Below are positions 15,941 through 24,544 of a stretch of 64,000 nt of DNA, piece after piece. Numbering within the stretch: the first letter of the stretch is position 1; each line of letters begins with the position of its first letter. Below the pieces are notes generated by a model, which had not been told where the DNA came from, searched no databases, and worked only from the letters and a program-made list of their open reading frames with translations. Both the position numbers and the translations under genes were made by a program. The DNA is from B1 sp044370475 (GTDB taxonomy: Bacteria > Bacteroidota > Bacteroidia > UKL13-3), in contig JBILVK010000002.1 in the NCBI GenBank assembly GCA_044370475.1, positions 14,820 to 78,819 of the forward strand, written 5' to 3'.

Positions 15941-16714
15941 ATGCAGAAAGGTATTTGTTTGCTCAATATTATGCCGTTACGTGCCCATCCAAGCAGTACC
16001 AGCGAAATGGTAACTCAATTGCTTTTTGGTGAAACTTATGAGGTTATGGAGGAAGTTGAGGATTGGGTTAAAATTAATACCACCTCAGAAAATTATTTGG
16101 GTTGGCTAAGCAAAAATCAAATATCTAATTGGAATGAATGTTCTGAGGATCTGTTGTTGCTTAGAAATTTCCCATATACCTTAGCCATAAATCAGTTAAA
16201 CAATTCTTTCCATTACTTATTGCCAGGTAGTATTCTTCATCAATTTAAATATAGTGATTCTAGATCCACCTTTGAAATTAACAGCAATACTTACGAACTT
16301 AAACTGGCACCCAATGAAATGATTTCCCTGCCATTTCATGAAATTGGTAATTATGCTTCCCTGTTTTTAAATGCACCCTATCTTTGGGGTGGAAGGTCAA
16401 TGTGGGGCATAGATTGTTCAGGATTTACTCAACTGCTTTTTAAAGTTACTGGAGTTCAACTGCCCAGAGATGCTTACCAACAAGCAGAATTAGGCGAGCC
16501 CGTCGATTTTGTGAACGAAACAAAGATGGGAGACTTGGCTTTCTTTGAAAATGAGGCAGGTAAAATTTCACACGTTGGAATGATCCTAGAGCCAGGCGAA
16601 ATTATCCATGCTTCTGGAATGGTTAGAAGAGATGTATTTGATAGCTATGGAATTTTCAATGAAAATTTAGGCAAACACACCCATAAATTAAGATTAATAA
16701 AAAGATATCTTTAA
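15941..16714 (+). CDS. NlpC/P60 family cell-wall peptidase with N-terminal SH3 region
   Basis: Residues 1-130 contain bacterial SH3-like segments (SEMVTQLLFGETYEVMEEVEDWVKI and a second, weaker one). The C-terminal half is an NlpC/P60 cysteine peptidase: LWGGRSMWGIDCSGF with Cys159, ISHVGMIL with His211 and IIHASG with His223. The layout matches YkfC-type gamma-D-glutamyl-diamino-acid endopeptidases, which trim recycled murein peptides. No signal peptide is visible, so a cytoplasmic recycling role is more likely than wall cleavage, unless export is unusual. The length of 257 is normal for the Bacteroidota form. Confidence 0.9.
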   Translation: MQKGICLLNIMPLRAHPSSTSEMVTQLLFGETYEVMEEVEDWVKINTTSENYLGWLSKNQISNWNECSEDLLLLRNFPYTLAINQLNNSFHYLLPGSILHQFKYSDSRSTFEINSNTYELKLAPNEMISLPFHEIGNYASLFLNAPYLWGGRSMWGIDCSGFTQLLFKVTGVQLPRDAYQQAELGEPVDFVNETKMGDLAFFENEAGKISHVGMILEPGEIIHASGMVRRDVFDSYGIFNENLGKHTHKLRLIKRYL

Positions 16715-16774
16715 AACAATCGAGTAAAAGTTCGGTTCTAATTAGAAATATTAAACATTTAAAACAAATACAAT

Positions 16775-17242
16775 ATGTCATTAAAAGCAGGCGATAAAGC
16801 CCCATCATTCAAGTTAATTGATTCAGACAAAAATGAAGTTTCATTGTCTAATTACGCAGGAAAAAACCTCATCATCCACTTTTTCCCTGCCTCGTTTACC
16901 GGTGTTTGTACCACTCAATTATGTACAGTACGAGATGCAATTTCTATGTATCACAACGATAAATGTGATGTAGTTGCCATCTCTGTTGATCTTCCATTTA
17001 CTTTAGCTAAATTCAAAGAATTGCAAAACCTAAATTTCACTTTGCTTTCAGATTTTAATAAAGAAGCTTCTACTGCTTACGGAGCTATTTACGAAAACTG
17101 GATTCTTGGACTTAAAGGAGTGAGCAAAAGATCTGCTTTTGTAGTTGATGGAAATGGAACAATTCAATATGCTGAAGTACTTGAAAGTGCTGGCGACTTG
17201 CCAAATTTTGCAGCTATCAACGAAACTTTAGAGCGTTTGTAG
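16775..17242 (+). CDS. Peroxiredoxin (PrxQ/AhpE-like)
   Basis: A thiol peroxidase of 155 residues with the thioredoxin fold: GDKAPSFKL near the start, then FFPASFTGVCTTQLC. Cys45 is the peroxidatic residue, and Cys50, five positions on, is the likely resolving cysteine, as in PrxQ/BCP enzymes. The conserved Thr three residues before Cys45 and the later Arg (GVSKRSAFVVD) complete the active site. It reduces hydrogen peroxide or organic peroxides in the cytoplasm. No reductase partner is adjacent. The two tRNA genes follow on the same strand. Confidence 0.92.
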   Translation: MSLKAGDKAPSFKLIDSDKNEVSLSNYAGKNLIIHFFPASFTGVCTTQLCTVRDAISMYHNDKCDVVAISVDLPFTLAKFKELQNLNFTLLSDFNKEASTAYGAIYENWILGLKGVSKRSAFVVDGNGTIQYAEVLESAGDLPNFAAINETLERL

Positions 17243-17292
17243 TTTTTTTAGTCTCTGGAATACAGATGGGTTTGGTTTTTTTTCTATACCAA

Positions 17293-17323
17293 TTTGTATT
17301 TTGTGGGAGTTTGCCTACATTTG
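17293..17323 (+). promoter_or_regulatory. Promoter of the tRNA-Arg/tRNA-Leu unit
   Basis: TTTG (17293-17296), 19 bases, then TACATTTG (17316-17323): an exact match to the Bacteroidota -33/-7 consensus. Transcription should start near 17330, just before the tRNA-Arg 5' end at 17336. Confidence 0.8.
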
Positions 17324-17335
17324 CAGCCCACTAAG

Positions 17336-17409
17336 GGTTTCGTAGCTCAATTGAATAGAGCATCTGACTACGGATCAGAAGGTTACAGGTTTGAATCCTG
17401 TCGAGACCA
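17336..17409 (+). tRNA. tRNA-Arg (anticodon ACG)
   Basis: A 74-base cloverleaf. The acceptor stem pairs GGTTTCG with CGAGACC (one G-U). The anticodon arm TCTGA-CTACGGA-TCAGA puts ACG at the anticodon, and the T arm is ACAGG-TTTGAAT-CCTGT. The discriminator is A17409. CCA is not encoded, so it must be added by the nucleotidyltransferase. A34 would be deaminated to inosine to read CGN codons. Confidence 0.95.
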
Positions 17410-17413
17410 CAAA

Positions 17414-17439
17414 GCCCCTTAAGTGCAAACAAAAGGGGC
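17414..17439 (+). other. Hairpin in the spacer between the two tRNAs
   Basis: GCCCCTT (17414-17420) pairs with AAGGGGC (17433-17439) around a 12-base loop. It is not followed by a U-tract, so it more likely marks a processing site in a dicistronic tRNA precursor than a terminator. Confidence 0.5.
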
Positions 17440-17444
17440 CTTAT

Positions 17445-17528
17445 GCCCAGATGGCGGAATTGGTAGACGCGCTGGTCTCAAACACCAGTGAGCTCACCCT
17501 CGTGCCGGTTCGACCCCGGCTCTGGGTA
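17445..17528 (+). tRNA. tRNA-Leu (anticodon CAA)
   Basis: An 84-base class II tRNA with a long variable arm. The acceptor stem pairs GCCCAGA with TCTGGGT. The anticodon arm CTGGT-CTCAAAC-ACCAG puts CAA at the anticodon (reads UUG). The T arm is GCCGG-TTCGACC-CCGGC. The discriminator is A17528, and CCA is not encoded. It is transcribed with tRNA-Arg and followed by a strong terminator. Confidence 0.95.
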
Positions 17529-17534
17529 CTTAAC

Positions 17535-17565
17535 AAAAAGTCGCTGAATTTCAGCGACTTTTTTG
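17535..17565 (+). terminator. Intrinsic terminator after tRNA-Leu
   Basis: AAAAAGTCGCTGAA pairs with TTCAGCGACTTTTT with almost no loop, followed by further T residues. It ends the tRNA transcript seven bases after the tRNA-Leu discriminator. Confidence 0.9.
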
Positions 17566-17667
17566 TTTTAACTCACTTTTGCCCTTGAATTTTACTTGCC
17601 CATTATATCATTAGATGATGATTAATAATATATTCCCATTTTATTAAATTTATCAAACAAGCTATTT

Positions 17668-18690
17668 ATGCATATTGGAAAAGGTTATTCATTTAAAGAG
17701 GTAATTCTTTGGACCAGAAGAGATATTTTAACGCTTCTCATAATTAATTCTATACCAACTTTTCTTTTTTATTATTTTAAATGGCAATGGCTCCTACTGC
17801 CTTGGTTACCCATTGCTTTATTAGGCACTGCGGTGGCTTTTGTTAGTGGATTTAAAAATAATGCATCCTATGACCGACTCTGGGAAGCGCGTAAAATATG
17901 GGGAGCTATTACCAATTTTAGTCGAACCTGGGGGATAATGGTTAAAGATTATGTTACCACTCAACATGCCAAACAACCAGTTTCAGAGGTGGAATTAAAT
18001 AAAATCCATCTTCAACTATATAACCGACATATAGCTTGGTTAACTGCTTTAAGGTATCAACTTCGAGAAAACAAAACTTGGGAAGCAATAAACCTCCCTC
18101 ATAACAAAGAATACCGCAATAGATGGTTTAGGGTAGAGGAACAAGATAATAAAATTGGTGATGCTATTATGCCCTATTTGTCGCAAAGAGACTACGATAT
18201 AGTGATGTCAAAATCGAATAAAGCTACCCAAATTATTGCCCTGCAATCAGAGTATTTGAGAGGCTTATTGCAAGAAGGTTTAATAGAAGACTTTCGACAT
18301 ATGGAATTGGAAAAAGTATTGATGGAATTATACAATCAACAAGGTGCTAGCGAACGTATCAAAAACTTTCCTTATCCCAGACAATATGCAAGCTTAAACA
18401 ATTGGTTTATCAAAATTTTTGTTGCCCTAATCCCCTTTGGAATGTTGCAAGAATTTGTGCGTTTAGGTGATGATTATGTTTGGATGACCATCCCTTTTTC
18501 TGCCTTATCTGGTTGGATTTTCACCACCCTAGAAAGAATTGGTGAAACCTCAGAAAATCCCTTTGAAGGCAGCGCCAATGATGTGCCCATTACTACCATC
18601 AGCAGAAACATTGAAATAGACCTACTCGAAATGCTTCATATAGATCACCAGTTAAAACCATTGCAAGCCCAAAATAACATCCTTAATTAA
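17668..18690 (+). CDS. Bestrophin-like anion channel family protein
   Basis: A 340-residue membrane protein of the bestrophin/UPF0187 family. N-terminal transmembrane helices are at about 23-45 and 45-62, followed by the family motif SGFKNNASYDRLWEARKIWGAI (about 66-87), where the Asn-Ala-Ser-Tyr-Asp-Arg-Trp/Leu segment is the most conserved feature. Two more helices occur near 250-290 (IKIFVALIPFGMLQEF and MTIPFSALSGWIFTTLERIG). The C-terminus ENPFEGSANDVPI is also typical. Bacterial homologues form pentameric ion channels; ion selectivity cannot be read from sequence. Inner membrane. Confidence 0.88.
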   Translation: MHIGKGYSFKEVILWTRRDILTLLIINSIPTFLFYYFKWQWLLLPWLPIALLGTAVAFVSGFKNNASYDRLWEARKIWGAITNFSRTWGIMVKDYVTTQHAKQPVSEVELNKIHLQLYNRHIAWLTALRYQLRENKTWEAINLPHNKEYRNRWFRVEEQDNKIGDAIMPYLSQRDYDIVMSKSNKATQIIALQSEYLRGLLQEGLIEDFRHMELEKVLMELYNQQGASERIKNFPYPRQYASLNNWFIKIFVALIPFGMLQEFVRLGDDYVWMTIPFSALSGWIFTTLERIGETSENPFEGSANDVPITTISRNIEIDLLEMLHIDHQLKPLQAQNNILN

Positions 18691-18705
18691 AGTGTTTAAT
18701 AACTG

Positions 18706-19329
18706 CTACTTTATTTGAAATTCCCCATTTTCATTCATATGCGGATTCTTCATTTGTGGAATTACTGGCTTTGGTTTTATCTCCCTTTGCTTTCTCTCAA
18801 TTTCCATCTGCCCCCCAGATTGCTTAACCTTCTGCCATGCAACCATATTCATGATCACACCACTGAGTGTAAACGCACCTCCCAATAACATAGTTCCTAA
18901 ATTATTCCCTACTGCTCCACCTATGGTTATTCCTGTGCCTAAAAGAGTAAATACATTGGCCATAACGCCCTTAGAGCCGGCCTGAACCAATAAGTTTTCT
19001 GAAGTAGGCACCGCTGGCGCATTCTTCATTCGAATGATCTTGTTCGACTCAAATACATGATTAGAATAATAACAGACCTCCTCAGAATTAAACTTTAACA
19101 TCAACAACTTATTGATTTCTTTGGTGCTGTCTTTTGAGAAGCTTTGAGCAACCAATGCCCGCATAATAAGCTCATTTTTTTTAACATTTTTTTCCTGACT
19201 ATACATCATCGAATGCGAATCAAAATAACTAATCACCTCACTCATTTTTTTACCTTTCATGCTAGGTATCTCTTGAGCAAAACTTAACATACTGCAGCAA
19301 ATCAACATGATCACTAATACTATTCTCAT
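18706..19329 (-). CDS. Exported protein of unknown function with a glycine-rich hydrophobic segment
   Basis: I do not recognise this family. A signal peptide (MRIVLVIMLICCSMLSFAQ) precedes a 75-residue charged region with one cysteine (EEVCYYSNHVFES). A long Gly/Ala/Leu segment follows at about 119-165 (GVMANVFTLLGTGITIGGAV and LGTMLLGGAFTLSGVIMNMV), which could form a hairpin of two helices in a membrane. The tail is basic and Pro-rich. It is convergent with the bestrophin gene (16 bases apart) and divergent from the helicase gene. A variant of the dispersed motif (about 18979-18992) is read as LVQAG. Confidence 0.6.
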   Translation of the reverse strand: MRIVLVIMLICCSMLSFAQEIPSMKGKKMSEVISYFDSHSMMYSQEKNVKKNELIMRALVAQSFSKDSTKEINKLLMLKFNSEEVCYYSNHVFESNKIIRMKNAPAVPTSENLLVQAGSKGVMANVFTLLGTGITIGGAVGNNLGTMLLGGAFTLSGVIMNMVAWQKVKQSGGQMEIERKQREIKPKPVIPQMKNPHMNENGEFQIK

Positions 19330-19466
19330 CTTATTAAATTCTTTTTTTTAATACTCAAACACCTTACTCTAGAAGAAATCTACCTGCAAATGTACCCGTT
19401 TTATTATTTACTCACCTAGTTAATTGCATTAGATAGAACTAACTTGCAACCCATAAACTATATCAA

Positions 19467-20810
19467 ATGTCACAATCAGCCATTCTTGCCAATTTCAATA
19501 TTACTGAGCTTAATCCTATGCAAATTGCCATGCAAGAGGCTTTTAAACACAAAGAAGATATTACCCTTATTTCTCCAACAGGCTCCGGTAAAACCTTGGC
19601 ATTTCTGCTTCCATTGGTCGCCAAACTCAAACAAAATAAACCAAGCAATGCAGATGAGCCTAAACTTCAAGCACTGTTGCAAGCAATGATTATTGTGCCA
19701 ACACGCGAACTTGCCTTGCAAATTGAAATGGTCTTTAAGAAAATGGGTTCAAGCCATAAAATCAATTGTTGTTATGGCGGACATTCGGTTCGCATCGAAG
19801 AAAATAACTTATCAGAAACACCTGCAGTTTTAGTGGGAACTCCAGGTAGAATTGCCTACCATATCAGAAATCAAAACATAGATGTAAGTCAAACTCAATA
19901 CTTGATTTTAGATGAATTTGATAAGTCGCTAGAGGCCGGTTTTCAAGAGGAAATGAGCTTTATCATTCAGCAGCTAAAACACCTTCAAAAGCGTGTGCTT
20001 ACTTCTGCAACAGCCATTCAAGAAATACCCAATTTTGTAAAAATTAACAAGCCAAATTTACTCGATTTTACCAAAGGAATTCAGCAACCATTGAGTAGTC
20101 TTAAGCTCCAATATGTAAGAGTTATTGGCGATGATAAGTTAGAAGCTCTAATGCTACTTTTAGGTTCGCTCCAAGATAAATCTGCCATTGTTTTTTGTAA
20201 CCACAGAGATGCCGTAAATAGAATAAGCGACCAGCTTTTTAAGCACAAAATTGCACATGGATTTTATCATGGCGGATTAGAGCAAATTGATAGAGAAAAA
20301 ACGCTTATTAAATTAAGGAACGGAACAACTCGCATTTTAATTACCACTGACCTTGCCTCTCGCGGTTTAGACATACCAGAAATAGATGTAGTGGTTCATT
20401 ACCAATTGCCACTTAAAGAAGATGCCATGATTCACAGAAATGGCCGAACCGCTAGAATGAACGCCAATGGAACCGCAATTTTTCTATTAGATGAACAAGA
20501 CCATTTGCCACCCTTTTTAGATACAGAACCAGAGGTGCTTCAATTGCCCAACAGCTTCCAATTACCAGAGCCTCCACATTGGAAAACACTCTTTATTAAG
20601 GCCGGTAAAAAAGACAAAATAAACAAAATGGACATCGTGGGTATGCTGCTACAAAAAGGCAAATTAAGCAAGGATGAACTAGGAATTATTGAGGTTTTAG
20701 ACCATACTGCATACGCCGCCATCAAAGCCAACAAGCTTAAAGCAACCCTTATTTTGGTGAAAGAAGAAAAGCTAAAAGGGCGTAAAATAAGAATGGAAGA
20801 AGCAAGTTAA
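19467..20810 (+). CDS. DEAD-box family ATP-dependent RNA helicase
   Basis: A two-domain RNA helicase of 447 residues. Domain 1: the Q-motif region (LNPMQIAMQ), Walker A SPTGSGKT (36-43), PTRELALQIE, GTPGRI, the Walker B box as LILDEFDKSLEAGF, and the TSAT motif. Domain 2: ITTDLASRGLDIPEIDVVVHY and HRNGRTARM. Motif II reads DEFD rather than DEAD, a change seen in some bacterial members. The last 80 residues (after about 365) resemble the DbpA-type C-terminal RNA-binding region (MDIVGMLLQKGKLSKDELGII), which in DbpA recognises 23S rRNA. A ribosome-assembly role is therefore plausible. Confidence 0.9.
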   Translation: MSQSAILANFNITELNPMQIAMQEAFKHKEDITLISPTGSGKTLAFLLPLVAKLKQNKPSNADEPKLQALLQAMIIVPTRELALQIEMVFKKMGSSHKINCCYGGHSVRIEENNLSETPAVLVGTPGRIAYHIRNQNIDVSQTQYLILDEFDKSLEAGFQEEMSFIIQQLKHLQKRVLTSATAIQEIPNFVKINKPNLLDFTKGIQQPLSSLKLQYVRVIGDDKLEALMLLLGSLQDKSAIVFCNHRDAVNRISDQLFKHKIAHGFYHGGLEQIDREKTLIKLRNGTTRILITTDLASRGLDIPEIDVVVHYQLPLKEDAMIHRNGRTARMNANGTAIFLLDEQDHLPPFLDTEPEVLQLPNSFQLPEPPHWKTLFIKAGKKDKINKMDIVGMLLQKGKLSKDELGIIEVLDHTAYAAIKANKLKATLILVKEEKLKGRKIRMEEAS

Positions 20811-20820
20811 TTTCAAAGCA

Positions 20821-20836
20821 TTTCGGTCTGAACCAA
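20821..20836 (-). repeat. Dispersed motif copy, AG form (intergenic)
   Basis: Full-length match, 11 bases after the helicase stop and about 80 before the phospholipase-like gene. Confidence 0.85.
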
Positions 20837-20914
20837 TATTAAATCGGGTTTTCTGGATTTAGTTGTCAAAACGAACATGGATATAAGAATGGAATAGCAG
20901 AGCTTTGAACTGCT

Positions 20915-21922
20915 ATGAAACACATTCATTTTACCCAAACTTTCCTACCTAAATTCAATGCCCCAAAAGCTAAATTAATTTTGCTTTTGATGGTTCAACT
21001 TTTTGTTTCCAAACAAGCATCTTCTTGGGGCTTCTTTGCCCATCAAAAAATAAACAGATTAGCCGTTTATTGCCTGCCTCCAGAAATGTTTGGCTACTTT
21101 AAATCTCATATAGATTTTATAAGCGAGCATGCAGTAGACCCAGATAAACGCAGGTACCTAGTAGAAGGGGAGGGCGTTAAACATTATATCGATATGGATT
21201 ATTATGAACGTGCATTGCCTTTCGATACCCTGCCAAGGTCTTACCAAAAAGCCATGGAAAAATACACCAAAGATACTTTACATACTTATGGAATTGTACC
21301 CTGGAATATTCAATGGATGCTCAGAAATTTAACCCAGGCCTTCCAAGAAAATAATACCCCTAGAATTCTTAAGTACGCAGCAGAAATTGGACATTATATT
21401 GGCGATGCTCATGTGCCTTTGCATACCACTTCAAATTATAACGGACAGCAGACCAATCAACATGGCATTCATGGTTTTTATGAGTCTAGACTCCCAGAAC
21501 TATTCTCCCAGAATTACGATTTTTTTGTAGGTAAAGCTGTTTATCTTCATAAGCCCCTCGATGCAGCATGGGATGCTGTGGAAGGAAGTTTTGCAGGATT
21601 GGATTCTGTTTTTCTCTTTGAAAAATTACTCCACAAAAGTTTTCCAGAAAATCAAAAGTATTCCTATGAAGCAAAAGGCAATCAATTGCAAAAGGTGTAC
21701 AGTCCTAATTTTTCTGAATCCTACCATAAACAACTAGATGGAATGGTAGAAAGAAGAATGTCGGCTGCAATACTCTGCGTGGCTTCATTTTGGTATACCG
21801 CCTGGGTAAATGCCGGACAGCCAGATTTTCAATCTAAGCCTATAAATAATCCAGATTCAACAGACTTAATCGCCTTTCCAACTTCTTTGCCAGAAAAAAT
21901 GATTGGTCGCCAAGAAAATTAA
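20915..21922 (+). CDS. S1/P1-nuclease-fold zinc-dependent phospholipase C-like secreted protein
   Basis: A 335-residue exported protein. The signal peptide ends in SKQASS, and the mature chain would start with the Trp of WGFFAHQKINRLA; in this fold the N-terminal Trp and nearby His ligate zinc. Further His/Asp ligands appear in HYIDMDYYERA and EIGHYIGDAHVPLHTTSNY, the core pattern of the S1/P1 nuclease and phospholipase C superfamily. Whether it cleaves phospholipid or nucleic acid cannot be told. An intergenic copy of the dispersed motif (core 20825-20834) lies 80 bases upstream, and a weak hairpin follows the stop. Confidence 0.82.
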   Translation: MKHIHFTQTFLPKFNAPKAKLILLLMVQLFVSKQASSWGFFAHQKINRLAVYCLPPEMFGYFKSHIDFISEHAVDPDKRRYLVEGEGVKHYIDMDYYERALPFDTLPRSYQKAMEKYTKDTLHTYGIVPWNIQWMLRNLTQAFQENNTPRILKYAAEIGHYIGDAHVPLHTTSNYNGQQTNQHGIHGFYESRLPELFSQNYDFFVGKAVYLHKPLDAAWDAVEGSFAGLDSVFLFEKLLHKSFPENQKYSYEAKGNQLQKVYSPNFSESYHKQLDGMVERRMSAAILCVASFWYTAWVNAGQPDFQSKPINNPDSTDLIAFPTSLPEKMIGRQEN

Positions 21923-21960
21923 TGCACGTTTTACTACAATTTTAAGTGGTTTTTGTGCAT
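21922..21960 (+). terminator. Possible weak terminator after the phospholipase-like gene
   Basis: ATGCAC (21922-21927) pairs with GTGCAT (21955-21960), with an inner ACTAC/GTGGT stem. The helix is interrupted, and the following T-rich stretch is broken. It overlaps the upstream end of the dnaN promoter region. Confidence 0.3.
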
Positions 21961-21968
21961 AACTTGTT

Positions 21969-21999
21969 TTTGCTACTAGTTGCCATCACTTTATTTTTG
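21969..21999 (+). promoter_or_regulatory. Promoter of dnaN
   Basis: TTTG (21969-21972), 19 bases, then TATTTTTG (21992-21999), an exact consensus match. It implies a leader of about 65 bases that contains a perfect copy of the dispersed palindrome (core 22036-22045). Confidence 0.78.
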
Positions 22000-22033
22000 T
22001 TTGCAAGAGGAAATGGCATTATTTCATTTCTTT

Positions 22034-22049
22034 TTGGTTCGAACCGAAA
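22034..22049. repeat. Dispersed motif copy, palindromic core (dnaN leader)
   Basis: TTGGTTCGAACCGAAA lies in the predicted untranslated leader, 21 bases before the dnaN ATG. Confidence 0.85.
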
Positions 22050-22070
22050 AAAAATTAATATATAATAACG

Positions 22071-23192
22071 ATGAAGTTTATTGTAAATAGCAGTGTATTG
22101 TTGCGCCACTTGTCATACATAGATGGGGTGGTAGTTGCAAAACCAATTATTCCAATTTTGAATAATTTCTTATTCGATATTAAGGATGGTGTATTAACTA
22201 TTCATTCTACCGATTTAGAAACCACCATGAGCACAAGTATCAAGGTGGATGCTAAGGAGGATGTCTCTATTGCCATTCCTTCTAAAACCACTTTGGAGTT
22301 ATTAAAAACATTATCGGATCAGCCATTGGCCTTCTCTATTAATGAAGAAAAGGGCTCGGTAGAAATTAAATACGAAAGTGGCCGTTTTAAACTTACTGCA
22401 CAAAAAGGCGATGAGTTCCCTAAAACCCCAGAAGTAGAAGGCGAGAACTCCTTCGAAATTGGTGCAAAAATTCTCCAAAAAGCCATTAGTAAATCGGTAT
22501 TTGCAACTAGCTCAGATGAGTTAAGACTTAACTTAACTGGAGTGTATTTGCAATTATTTAAAAACAATATCACTTTCGTTGCTACAGATGCAAACCGTTT
22601 GGTTAGGTTTACACGCAACGATGTGAAGCCAGGAACAGAAGAGGCTTTAATCCTCCCTAAAAAAGCATTGAACCTTTTGAAATCATGTTTGCCTAACGAT
22701 GAAACTCAAGTAAAGGTGAATTTCAATAGACAAAACGCCTATTTTCAAATAGGAGATGTGAATTTAATCTGTCGTTTAATAGACGAAAAATATCCTGATT
22801 ATAGAGCCGTTATTCCTACAGAAAACCCTAATAAACTAACCATCGATAGAGGTGAGTTCTTAATGGCTGTTAAACGTGTTTCTATTACCTCAAACAAAAC
22901 TACACATCAAATTCGATTAAAAATGGTGGGTAGCGAACTTACCATTAGTGCAGAGGACATTGATTTTGAAAATGAGTCGCAAGAGAAACTTACTTGCTCT
23001 TACGATGGTGAGGACATGGAGATTGGTTTCAATTCTAAATACTTGTTAGAAATGTTAAATACCATGGATGCACCGCAGGTTGTTTTGGAATTATCTCAGC
23101 CTAATCGTGCAGGCGTTATTGTGCCAGCCAACCAAGATGCAGATGAAGATATTTTGATGTTAATTATGCCAATGATGCTGAATAACTACTAA
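22071..23192 (+). CDS. dnaN: DnaN, DNA polymerase III beta sliding clamp
   Basis: The ring-shaped processivity clamp of the replicase. The protein has 373 residues in three repeated domains. It starts MKFIVNSSVLLRHLSYIDGVV, continues through ILNNFLFDI..GVLTIHSTDLETTM and FVATDANRLVRF, and ends NQDADEDILMLIMPMMLNNY, where the C-terminal Met/Leu region forms part of the hydrophobic pocket that binds clamp-interacting proteins. It is a lone gene here: no dnaA, recF or gyrB neighbours, as is common in Bacteroidota. It has its own promoter and a strong terminator. Confidence 0.97.
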   Translation: MKFIVNSSVLLRHLSYIDGVVVAKPIIPILNNFLFDIKDGVLTIHSTDLETTMSTSIKVDAKEDVSIAIPSKTTLELLKTLSDQPLAFSINEEKGSVEIKYESGRFKLTAQKGDEFPKTPEVEGENSFEIGAKILQKAISKSVFATSSDELRLNLTGVYLQLFKNNITFVATDANRLVRFTRNDVKPGTEEALILPKKALNLLKSCLPNDETQVKVNFNRQNAYFQIGDVNLICRLIDEKYPDYRAVIPTENPNKLTIDRGEFLMAVKRVSITSNKTTHQIRLKMVGSELTISAEDIDFENESQEKLTCSYDGEDMEIGFNSKYLLEMLNTMDAPQVVLELSQPNRAGVIVPANQDADEDILMLIMPMMLNNY

Positions 23193-23208
23193 GCATTTTA
23201 TTATAATA

Positions 23209-23247
23209 AAAAGGCCTTGTATATTTTTATACAAGGCCTTTTTTTTG
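23209..23247 (+). terminator. Intrinsic terminator of dnaN
   Basis: An 11-bp stem, GGCCTTGTATA (23214-23224) with TATACAAGGCC (23229-23239), a four-base loop, flanking A-tract and eight T residues. It can also work for the leftward gene ending at 23311. Confidence 0.92.
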
Positions 23248-23310
23248 CTTAGCTAAATATGTTTACAGCCAATAAAGGCAATTAAATAGCGCGATGCAGC
23301 TTACGCGACA

Positions 23311-24540
23311 TTAACTAGAAACAGGTATTCGTCCAACCTGCAATTTGCCATTTACCTTCTTAATTACTTTCCTAAAATCTTCAGGAAAATATCCCGAAGT
23401 CTTTACCCTTCTGAAATAATTCATAGGATCTCCACCTACATAAATACCCAAATTATTAGATGAGGTATTATAAGGTTTTTTCAATTGAACAAAGTTCTTG
23501 TCGTACAAATACAACCCATAGTCGGGCTTTCTTGTATACTCAGATACATCCTCCACAAAAGAACCTATAAAGTAATTAGCAGTGTCAAATGTTACTCCTT
23601 CTTTGCTGTTTAAATTGTCGTCCACAAAAACTCCTTCAAAATTACCTCTACTAACCTGATGAGCTTTGCTGTTCATAAAGAATTCTACTTTACAAAAATC
23701 AAAATTGGCGCGCATTTCCTTAATGATATTTAGGTTAGTTTGATTTTGCAATTTCCTTACAAAATTGGCATCCTCCACACGCTTTTCCATCACCAACGCA
23801 TTAATCAATTTTTCATCAGGTTCCTCTAGCATAAATAAGAGTGTTCCTTGTGCACGCTTGTTTAAATCCTTCACCAGTGCTCCTTCGTCACTCACAATTT
23901 TATCTCTTAACCTTAAAGCACTCAACCTAACGCCAATCTCAAAAGCACTTGGTCTTCCCTTAAAAGTTGTAGCTGTAGTTGCATTGGTAAAACTATGCAC
24001 ATACTTAAGTTCTAAACTGGCCACACTGCCCATGTTTATAGTAAGTCCAACCACTCCACTAAAATCAATATCGCCACGGGTATTTAGGTTTTGTGAATCC
24101 TGACTTACATCTTTATAAACCCCAAAGTCTAAAACACTGGTTTGGGTGAAGGTTAAATAGGAGGGTCTAACTCCAACAAATAGCCTAAGATCATCCGACA
24201 TTCTATCTGGAACATAATTTAAATAGACGCTCAAATCAATAAAATTGCTCTGAAAACGTTTATCGGTATTAAAATCCCTAAATCCCAACCAGGCAGCTCC
24301 CAATTCTGCCGTATAATCTAATCTATTTAAATACCTATTGGTATGGTATGGCGTAATCGGACTCTGAAAATAGGCTGCAATACTACCCAATCCTCTACCT
24401 ACAAAATTCTCGTGTTGTGAGTGTATGGTAGTGAAATTACCATTCAAAATCATGCCGAAACTGGGCTCATAAATCCGCTGCGCCTGCATATAAAATGGCA
24501 CAATCATCATTAAAATCAAATGCTTTAAATGGATTTTCAT
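23311..24540 (-). CDS. Exported outer-membrane-type protein, unknown function
   Basis: A signal peptide (MKIHLKHLILMMIVPFYMQAQ) leads into about 200 residues of alternating beta strands with aromatic girdles (RLDYTAELGAAWLGF, LYLNYVPDR-type segments), which look like an outer-membrane barrel. The C-terminal 170 residues form a separate, more charged region with NYFIGSFVEDVSEY and GIYVGGDPMNYFRRV. I do not recognise a named family. It starts four bases after the queG stop, so it is probably the third gene of an rng-queG transcript. It could alternatively be a PorP/SprF-like barrel protein, but the family motifs are not evident. Confidence 0.6.
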   Translation of the reverse strand: MKIHLKHLILMMIVPFYMQAQRIYEPSFGMILNGNFTTIHSQHENFVGRGLGSIAAYFQSPITPYHTNRYLNRLDYTAELGAAWLGFRDFNTDKRFQSNFIDLSVYLNYVPDRMSDDLRLFVGVRPSYLTFTQTSVLDFGVYKDVSQDSQNLNTRGDIDFSGVVGLTINMGSVASLELKYVHSFTNATTATTFKGRPSAFEIGVRLSALRLRDKIVSDEGALVKDLNKRAQGTLLFMLEEPDEKLINALVMEKRVEDANFVRKLQNQTNLNIIKEMRANFDFCKVEFFMNSKAHQVSRGNFEGVFVDDNLNSKEGVTFDTANYFIGSFVEDVSEYTRKPDYGLYLYDKNFVQLKKPYNTSSNNLGIYVGGDPMNYFRRVKTSGYFPEDFRKVIKKVNGKLQVGRIPVSS

Positions 24541-24544
24541 TTAG

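Noticed and set aside
17414..17439. Hairpin between the tRNAs as a terminator
   Set aside because: No U-tract follows, and tRNA-Leu has no promoter of its own; processing is more likely.
19784..19800. TTCGGTTCGCATCGAA in the helicase gene as a motif copy
   Set aside because: The second half-site differs at several positions; counted as a chance or decayed match only.
22034..23192. Replication origin near dnaN
   Set aside because: I see no cluster of DnaA boxes, no AT-rich unwinding element, and no dnaA or gyrB neighbours.
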